Assembly: GCA_964613615.1 (NCBI GenBank) | Contig: CAZTIB010000036.1 | Coordinates: forward strand, 1 to 6,683 | Length of the DNA: 6,683 nucleotides | From: J054 sp964613615 | GTDB lineage: Bacteria; Pseudomonadota; Gammaproteobacteria; Steroidobacterales; GCA-2729495 | Reading direction: 5' to 3' | Shown here: one piece after another, positions 1 through 4,544 of the stretch | Layout of the letters: the number at the start of each line of letters is the position of its first letter | Numbering within the stretch: position 1 is the stretch's first letter | Notes under the pieces: generated by a model | What the model was told of the DNA's origin: nothing | The model's database searches: none | Seen by the model: only the letters and a program-made list of their open reading frames with translations | Position numbers and translations under genes: made by a program

Positions 1-194
1 CGGTCCCACATCTTGAGCAGCGCGTCGTAGTCCTGCCGGTTGTACAACTGGGCATAGTCGTCCAGGAATGCCTGGATCTCTGCCGACAGTTCGGCATCGA
101 AGCGTTCCCGAACCTTGGAAAAGTTGTCGTGCGCGCCGGACAGCGCCACGGTGGCAAAAAGACAGGCGAGTGCGCCGGTCAGCAGCTTGTGCAT
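1..194 (-). CDS. Secreted SnoaL/NTF2-like protein, N-terminal part (gene runs off the left edge)
   Basis: The reading frame is open from an ATG at 194-192 to the window edge, giving 64 complete codons. The protein starts MHKLLTGALACLFATVALSG, a typical Sec signal peptide: basic n-region, hydrophobic core of about 14 residues and a small-residue cleavage site near residue 21. The mature part then has the helical stretch AEIQAFLDDYAQLYNRQDYD (residues 38-57) followed by ALLKMWD. A helix, an 'N-x-x-D' turn and a second helix ending in an aromatic residue are characteristic of the first two helices of SnoaL-like/NTF2-fold proteins. A GGAGA Shine-Dalgarno (plus-strand TCTCC at 201-205) lies 6 nt before the ATG and supports this start. 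The cysteine at residue 11 is not in a lipobox. The fold is inferred from only about 40 mature residues, and no substrate can be named. The gene is divergent from the oxidoreductase gene at 288. Confidence 0.68.
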   Translation of the reverse strand, partial: MHKLLTGALACLFATVALSGAHDNFSKVRERFDAELSAEIQAFLDDYAQLYNRQDYDALLKMWD

Positions 195-223
195 GATTGT
201 TCTCCAGCCGGGTAAGCGCCCCG

Positions 224-231
224 ATTATGCT
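224..231. promoter_or_regulatory. Candidate back-to-back -10 elements in the divergent gap
   Basis: The 93-bp gap between the two divergent genes (195-287) contains ATTATGCT. On the minus strand this reads CATAAT (229-224), one mismatch from the sigma-70 -10 consensus and about 30 bp from the secreted-protein ATG. On the plus strand it contains TATGCT (226-231). A second plus-strand candidate is TAGGAT at 253-258. No good -35 hexamer lies at the matching spacing for any of them, so this is only a position where a promoter is plausible. Confidence 0.25.
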
Positions 232-287
232 CGGCGTGGGCGCCGCGTCCGCTAGGATCCTGCTTCCCGCCACTCAATGGACGCGCC

Positions 288-1322
288 ATGACCGAAATCG
301 GCATCGTGATGGAGGCCTCTCCCGGCTACACGGCCCGGCTTGCGGGGGAAATCGAGGCCATGGGCTTCGATGTGCTGCTATGCCCCGACACCCAGAACCT
401 GAGCCCGGATCCGCTGGGCCAGTTGTCGCTGGCGACCCAGACGACAAACCGGCTGAAGCTGGGAACCGGCGTGACCAACCCGGTGACCCGCGACGTGGCG
501 GTAACCGCCGGCGCGCTGGCAACACTGCAGGCCGAGTCAGGCGGACGTGTGATCTGCGGCATCGGCCGCGGTGATTCTTCTGCCGAACACATCGGCCGGC
601 GTAACGCGACGACCGCGCAGCTCAAGACCTTCGTGGAACGCCTGCAGGCCTATACGCGCGGCGACACTGTCGACCGTGACGGCACGCCGTCGGCCATGCG
701 CTGGTTTGACTCCGTCGATGTCGACCCGGTGCCCGTGGACATTGCCTGCACCGGGCCGAAGACGATTCGCATGGCCGTGGACACGGGCGACCGCGTTAGC
801 TTCGCTGTTGGCAGCGCACCGGAACGGCTGCAATGGGCCATGCAGGTAGCACTGGACCGGCTGGCCGAGACCGGCCGCGCCCGCGACGACTTAAGCATTG
901 GCGCCTACGTGAACCTGGTCTGCGATCCGGACGAGGCGCAGGCCATCGACCTGGGGCGCATGATCTCCGGCATGGTGGCCCACTTTGCCGGGATGCGGGA
1001 CGCGCCGCTGGATCACCTGCCGCCGCAGCTCAAGCCTTTGGCCGAGATGATGCAGACGGGCTACGACATGGCTCACCACGCTCAGGAGGAGGGCAGTCAC
1101 CTCGGCGCGGTAACGGACGAGTTCGTCGACTGGTTCTCTATTTGCGGCCCGCCGGAAAAATGCCGGGAGCGCCTGCAGGCCCTGGTTGACCTCGGGCTCG
1201 ACCATATCTACCTGCTGGGCGGCTCGCGGGTTGCCCATCCCCACGGCGCGAGACAGGCGGCCATGGTGGACCAGGTCCGGCTGTTCGCCGAAAAAGTGCT
1301 GCCGATATTCCATAAGACCTGA
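288..1322 (+). CDS. LLM-class (luciferase-like) flavin- or F420-dependent oxidoreductase
   Basis: This 344-residue protein is a member of the bacterial luciferase-like monooxygenase superfamily, TIM-barrel enzymes that use FMN or coenzyme F420. It is closest in look to the Mer-like 'LLM class' proteins. The N-terminus (MTEIGIVMEASPGYT) is the first barrel strand. Residues 15-30 form the helix and strand leading to GFDVLLCPD. Residues 53-97 carry the family hallmark: TNRLKLGTGVTNP, then a helix with A-x-x-A-x-TLQ, then GGRVICGIGRGDS. The C-terminal part has the usual 'GPPEKCRERLQALVDLGLDHIYLL' segment (residues 287-310), and the length fits the family. The substrate is not readable, and whether it uses FMN or F420 is not decided. 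The ATG at 288 has only a weak upstream GGA, but the protein begins exactly where the first strand should. The in-frame ATG at 309 would cut that strand. The next gene on the same strand follows after 15 to 63 nt, depending on its start. Confidence 0.88.
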   Translation: MTEIGIVMEASPGYTARLAGEIEAMGFDVLLCPDTQNLSPDPLGQLSLATQTTNRLKLGTGVTNPVTRDVAVTAGALATLQAESGGRVICGIGRGDSSAEHIGRRNATTAQLKTFVERLQAYTRGDTVDRDGTPSAMRWFDSVDVDPVPVDIACTGPKTIRMAVDTGDRVSFAVGSAPERLQWAMQVALDRLAETGRARDDLSIGAYVNLVCDPDEAQAIDLGRMISGMVAHFAGMRDAPLDHLPPQLKPLAEMMQTGYDMAHHAQEEGSHLGAVTDEFVDWFSICGPPEKCRERLQALVDLGLDHIYLLGGSRVAHPHGARQAAMVDQVRLFAEKVLPIFHKT

Positions 1323-1337
1323 TCGCCGCAGCGCCGC

Positions 1338-2315
1338 GTGATTCCAGTCACGGGCGCGACGGCCGCTTGCGTCTATGCTGCGTGCGTGGATCTTTACTAC
1401 CTCCCGGCCTTCGCGGTCTATGCCGCCATTGCAACGGCCACCGCACTCGCTTACCTGGGCCTCGCCACCGTCGCGGCCTGGGGCTTTGCGCTGTATCACC
1501 GCCGGCGGCTCCGGGCGCGCCCATCGCAGCCCGGCGCCGCGGTGCGCAGCGTGCTGAGCGATGCAGACGGACGGCTGCGCCGTCACACTACCGCCATGCT
1601 GCTGTTCGTCGTCGGCGCTTGCCTGCTGTCGGTGTTTGGTGAACGCGGCTGGTGGGCCGACTTACCCTTGCGCCTCTGGGCCGTGCTGGTGGCGGGGCTG
1701 GCCATTCTCCACGGCTACGGTGTGGTTCGCCTGGTGCAGCTCATTCGCTACCGCGCACGGCTGTGCCGGTTGCTGGACCTGCAGCAAGACCTGCACGCGC
1801 GCCTGCACGAGGCCCAGGCCCGGGGTTACCGGCTGCATCACGCTGTCCCGGCGGGTGATTTCTGTATCGACACCGTCGTGACGGGTGAGAATGGAATCTA
1901 CGCGCTGCGCATCCTGCTGCCGCCGCCGGGTGCAGAAGATGCGGTCCTGCGCGACGGGCGCCTGACCTTCGGGCCGAACGAGCAGGTCATGAACATCGTG
2001 CCGGCGCTGGCCGGTGCACGGGTGCTGGGGCGCGAGCTGCAGGAAGCTACCGGGCTGGCGGTTGCCGTGCAGACCGTGCTGATCGTGCCGGGTTGCCGCA
2101 CCGAATCCGGTGCAGATCAGAACTGCCTGCTGGTAAACCTGGAGACTTGCGGCAGCTTCGTGGGCTGGCGCAACGACACGGGCTTCCTGATGGCCGACGA
2201 CCGCCGGCGCATCGACGCCTGGCTGGCCGAACGCGCCAGCCGGCCCGACCGGGCGTCACGAAATGCGGTGCGCGCCACCCTGGGTGAAGCGATTCCACCG
2301 CCGGTACTAGTCTGA
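1338..2315 (+). CDS. Membrane-anchored protein with degenerate NERD-like (nuclease-related) domain
   Basis: The N-terminal half is membrane-embedded. Hydrophobic segments lie at about residues 20-52 (long, ending in HRRRLRAR), 86-100 and 111-135, followed by a basic and helical linker (about 136-165). Residues about 160-270 resemble a NERD domain. They contain a hydrophobic strand with the conserved Asp (CIDTVVTGENGIYAL, D178), then LTFGPNEQVMNIVPALAGA (209-227), matching the 'NP..Q...n...L' helix, then a VQTVLIVPG strand (244-252). In NERD proteins the strand after the conserved Gly normally reads like 'GvfviExK'. Here it is GIYALRIL, so the expected Glu and Lys are Arg191 and Leu193. The domain is therefore probably not an active nuclease. 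The start is uncertain: neither the GTG at 1338 nor the in-frame GTG at 1386 (residue 17, VDLYYLPAF) has a clear Shine-Dalgarno. The shorter form puts the first membrane segment right at the N-terminus and may be the real one. The gene overlaps the convergent DUF1838 gene by 9 bp. The membrane topology is more certain than the domain name. Confidence 0.65.
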   Translation: MIPVTGATAACVYAACVDLYYLPAFAVYAAIATATALAYLGLATVAAWGFALYHRRRLRARPSQPGAAVRSVLSDADGRLRRHTTAMLLFVVGACLLSVFGERGWWADLPLRLWAVLVAGLAILHGYGVVRLVQLIRYRARLCRLLDLQQDLHARLHEAQARGYRLHHAVPAGDFCIDTVVTGENGIYALRILLPPPGAEDAVLRDGRLTFGPNEQVMNIVPALAGARVLGRELQEATGLAVAVQTVLIVPGCRTESGADQNCLLVNLETCGSFVGWRNDTGFLMADDRRRIDAWLAERASRPDRASRNAVRATLGEAIPPPVLV

Positions 2316-3305
2316 GCCTGCAGCCTCCCGCCTGCTGTCGATCACCTTCTTGAACTCCCCGGCGGAGCTGGTCATCACCGGCCCGAGCCATTCTTTCGGT
2401 GCTTCCAGGTATTTCGGGAAGTTCTTCTCGGTGTAATCGAGGATGTAGCGCGGCAGGTCGCCCACACCGCCGAGCAGCTTCATGCTGTGGCTGTGGAAGA
2501 CCATCGTGCCGGGATTAGCGCCCATCTGCATCCATGGCAGCCAGTCGGCCACCCGCGACCAGGACATGACGCAACTGGCCGACGTGATGTCCGGGTTCAG
2601 GATTTCGCTGCGGCGCCCTGTGATGCCCCACAGCTCCGCGTGCTGGTCCTTGTCGCCGGACGAATAGATGGGGTACTCCGAGCGGCTCAATGCTGCCGGC
2701 TTGAAGATATAGAAATTCCACTGGAAGACCACATCGTCGCCGTAGGCCACATAGGGGTAGGGCGGTGACAGCACCGGGTTGCCCTGGCGCGTGAATACCC
2801 CGTTCACCGGATCATTCGCGATGTGGAAGACTTCCACCTCACGCCCGCCCAGCCACGGATTTTTCCAGGCCTCTAGGATCTCGCCGGTGTCCGGGTCGAG
2901 GTAGTAGAGCACCTCGCGGCTGAAGATCCGCCAGCCTTCTTCCACTTCCTCGATGCGCGATGCGCCGATGCCGAAGGTCTTGAACAGGCGCCGGTTGCTT
3001 TCCTGGTCCACCATGGCCCACGCCTCGCCGGGAAAGGCGAAGAAACAGTCTTTCTCCGCCAAGTCCGCACGCAGCTTCAGCATCGCCATGTAGTTGGTTT
3101 CCGGGTCGTCCAGGTCGAGCGCCGGGTCGCGCGGGATGTCGAGCACCGAGGTGCGGGTCATCTGCAAAGGCCCGGGTGACGGGGCCTGGTGCGCGTCGGC
3201 AAAGGCGCCACCGGCGGCGCTGGCAGCCGCCAGCCCGGTACCAGCGCTCAGCAGCTGGCGCCGCGACAGGCTCGGCTCGCGGGAAGATTGTTTTCGGTCG
3301 GACAT
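2307..3305 (-). CDS. Tat-exported DUF1838 family protein
   Basis: The predicted protein has 332 residues. The N-terminus has a twin-arginine signal: SRRQLL at residues 14-19, then an alanine- and glycine-rich hydrophobic stretch, with probable cleavage after AFA (residue 36) or ADA (residue 38). The mature part matches the DUF1838 pattern as I know it. It starts with a 'DDPETNYMAMLKLRADL' segment (66-82), followed by FPGEAWAMV and LFKTFGIGASRIEEVEEGW. Next come REVLYYLDPDTGEILEAWKNPW (130-151) and VEVFHIANDPVNG (157-169), and a Trp/Tyr-rich C-terminal half with MSWSRVADWLPWMQMG (247-262). No enzymatic function is established for the family that I can state. Export by Tat implies folding, possibly with a cofactor, before transport to the periplasm. 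The open frame extends further upstream to 3572, but that part runs through the end of ppk2 and is not protein-like. The ATG at 3305 has a good GGAGG and begins directly before the Tat signal. It lies 92 bp downstream of ppk2 on the same strand, so shared transcription is possible. Confidence 0.82.
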   Translation of the reverse strand: MSDRKQSSREPSLSRRQLLSAGTGLAAASAAGGAFADAHQAPSPGPLQMTRTSVLDIPRDPALDLDDPETNYMAMLKLRADLAEKDCFFAFPGEAWAMVDQESNRRLFKTFGIGASRIEEVEEGWRIFSREVLYYLDPDTGEILEAWKNPWLGGREVEVFHIANDPVNGVFTRQGNPVLSPPYPYVAYGDDVVFQWNFYIFKPAALSRSEYPIYSSGDKDQHAELWGITGRRSEILNPDITSASCVMSWSRVADWLPWMQMGANPGTMVFHSHSMKLLGGVGDLPRYILDYTEKNFPKYLEAPKEWLGPVMTSSAGEFKKVIDSRREAAGSD

Positions 3306-3313
3306 CGGCTCAG

Positions 3314-3318
3314 CCTCC
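3314..3318 (-). promoter_or_regulatory. Shine-Dalgarno that sets the DUF1838 start
   Basis: The minus strand reads GGAGG (plus-strand CCTCC) 8 nt before the ATG at 3305-3303. This is the strongest ribosome binding site in the window. It argues for the internal start at 3305 rather than the longer open frame that begins at 3572 inside ppk2. Confidence 0.7.
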
Positions 3319-3397
3319 GGACATGGGGAGATGTGCCGATTGTTGCTGTCGCGGCCCCGGGAACCCAATGCCGACGAGATGGATATCCGCAGGCCGA

Positions 3398-4375
3398 TCA
3401 GGCCCAGAGATGGGTATCTTTTTCGATGACCTGCGACGGCGTGCCGACGATCAGCGGATCGGGCCCGTGCACGATGTGCTTGTCCTTGTCGGGGTAGTCG
3501 AGGCTCGCGAGAAAGTGCTGCATGCAGTTCAGCCGCGCGCGCTTCTTGTCGTCTGACTTGATGATCGTCCACGGCGCGTCGGCGGTATCCGTGTAGAAGA
3601 ACATGGACTCCTTGGCCTTGGTGTAATCATCCCACTTGGTCTGCGACACGCGGTCGATGGGGCTGAGTTTCCACTGCTTCAGCGGGTCGTGCTCACGCGC
3701 GGCGAAGCGACGGTGCTGCTCGGCCTCTGTGACGGAGAACCAGTACTTGTACAAACGAATACCGGAACGTACCAGCATGCGTTCCAGCTCCGGCACCTGG
3801 CGCATGAACTCCAGGTATTCCATCGACGAGCAGAAACCCATCACGCGTTCCACGCCGGCCCGGTTGTACCAGGAGCGGTCGAAGAACACCATTTCGCCTT
3901 GCGTAGGCATATGCTCGATATAACGCTGGAAATACCACTGGCCGGCTTCGACTTCCGACGGTTTTTCCAGCGCCACCACGCGCGCCGCGCGCGGGTTCAG
4001 GTGTTCCATGAAGCGCTTGATGGTGCCGCCCTTGCCGGCTGCATCGCGACCTTCCAGCAACACCACGATGCGCTGGCCGGTCAGCTTGACCCAGTTCTGC
4101 ACCTTCAGCAGTTCCGCCTGTAGCTCCTGCTTGTGCCGCTCATAGGGGGCGCGACGAATCTTGCTCTTGTAAGGATAAACGCCCTTGCGGAACAGCTCGC
4201 GAATCTCCTCGGGGCTGTGGCGCAGCTCGCCCAGCAGCAGGGACTTGCGCCGCCGCCGCTTCTTTTTCGACGGTGCCTCGGGCGCGATGCCCTGCTCGCG
4301 GGCCTGCGTGGCGCTCTGATCTGCCGCGGGATCTGCGGGCGCAATTCGGACGCTCTTGAGTGTGTCTTGGCTCAT
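3398..4375 (-). CDS. ppk2: Polyphosphate kinase 2, class I (NDP kinase using polyphosphate)
   Basis: This 325-residue PPK2 enzyme transfers phosphate between inorganic polyphosphate and nucleoside diphosphates in the cytoplasm. Class I members mainly make NTP from NDP and polyphosphate. Walker A is EGRDAAGKGG (residues 108-117), followed by TIKRFMEHLNPR. The WYFQRYIEHMPTQGE segment (147-161) leads into Walker B, FFDRSWYNRAGVERVMGF (164-181). The lid region holds EQHRRFAAREHDPLKQWKLS (219-238), and DAPWTIIKSDDKKRARLN (266-283) closes the kinase core. All key motifs are intact, and there is one domain, as in class I. Two additions stand out. The N-terminal tail of about 50 residues is alanine/proline-rich with a run of eight basic residues (37-44). 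The C-terminal tail of about 30 residues (about 296-325) ends in HLWA. The ATG at 4375 is the first in-frame start and has only a weak Shine-Dalgarno. The gene is divergent from the FliD-like gene and upstream of the DUF1838 gene. Confidence 0.95.
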   Translation of the reverse strand: MSQDTLKSVRIAPADPAADQSATQAREQGIAPEAPSKKKRRRRKSLLLGELRHSPEEIRELFRKGVYPYKSKIRRAPYERHKQELQAELLKVQNWVKLTGQRIVVLLEGRDAAGKGGTIKRFMEHLNPRAARVVALEKPSEVEAGQWYFQRYIEHMPTQGEMVFFDRSWYNRAGVERVMGFCSSMEYLEFMRQVPELERMLVRSGIRLYKYWFSVTEAEQHRRFAAREHDPLKQWKLSPIDRVSQTKWDDYTKAKESMFFYTDTADAPWTIIKSDDKKRARLNCMQHFLASLDYPDKDKHIVHGPDPLIVGTPSQVIEKDTHLWA

Positions 4376-4462
4376 ATATGGCTTGCCGTGGAACGGGGGG
4401 TCAATTACTACACATTCTGACGGGAATTCTTATAGCGCGGAATAGGTACATGCCGCGCGGTA

Positions 4463-4486
4463 GCAATTCGCAGAACTGCGAATTGC
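4463..4486. repeat. Perfect 24-bp palindrome in the ppk2/FliD-like divergent region
   Basis: The left arm GCAATTCGCAG (4463-4473) and right arm CTGCGAATTGC (4476-4486) are exact reverse complements separated by AA. The site lies 87 bp upstream of the ppk2 start and 58 bp upstream of the FliD-like start. An AT-containing symmetric site of this length between divergent genes is typical of a dimeric regulator's operator. With a 2-nt loop it is a poor RNA hairpin unless the inner pairs open, and no T-tract follows, so a terminator is unlikely. No known regulator's consensus is recognised. Confidence 0.6.
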
Positions 4487-4530
4487 GCCTGGAGTTCTGT
4501 CAAACCGGGTACCAGCGCACACCAGCTGCG

Positions 4531-4538
4531 GCCGATAA
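4531..4538 (+). promoter_or_regulatory. Exact sigma-28 (FliA) -10 octamer upstream of the FliD-like gene
   Basis: GCCGATAA is the consensus -10 box of flagellar sigma-28 promoters. It occurs here on the correct strand directly before a gene for a flagellar-type protein. The matching -35 (TAAAGTTT, 11 nt upstream) is missing: positions 4512-4519 read CCAGCGCA. The box ends only 6 nt before the ATG, so a transcript from it would be leaderless or would start at the initiation codon. It is either a weak or atypical promoter or a chance match. Confidence 0.3.
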
Positions 4539-4544
4539 ACGGAC

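Noticed and set aside
891..1586. 231-codon minus-strand open frame across the oxidoreductase and NERD-like genes
   Set aside because: It is antisense to two supported genes, Arg/His/Gln-rich, and has no domain or ribosome binding site I can recognise.
3381..3409. GGATATCC and the GGCC-TGATC-GGCC inverted repeat at the end of ppk2, as a terminator
   Set aside because: Only a four-pair stem and no U-run downstream on the minus strand, so it does not look like an intrinsic terminator.
3306..3572. N-terminal extension of the DUF1838 frame up to 3572
   Set aside because: It overlaps the intact 3' end of ppk2 in another frame, its translation is Arg/Ala-rich and not protein-like, and a strong GGAGG plus a Tat signal mark the start at 3305.
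3970..3992. Alternating CG tract in ppk2 as possible Z-DNA or repeat element
   Set aside because: It is explained by Ala/Arg codons in a GC-rich gene (PRAARVVAL region of PPK2).
4429..4434. TATAAG on the minus strand as the ppk2 -10 element
   Set aside because: No -35-like hexamer at 16-18 bp upstream, and several AT-rich hexamers in this gap are equally good or bad.
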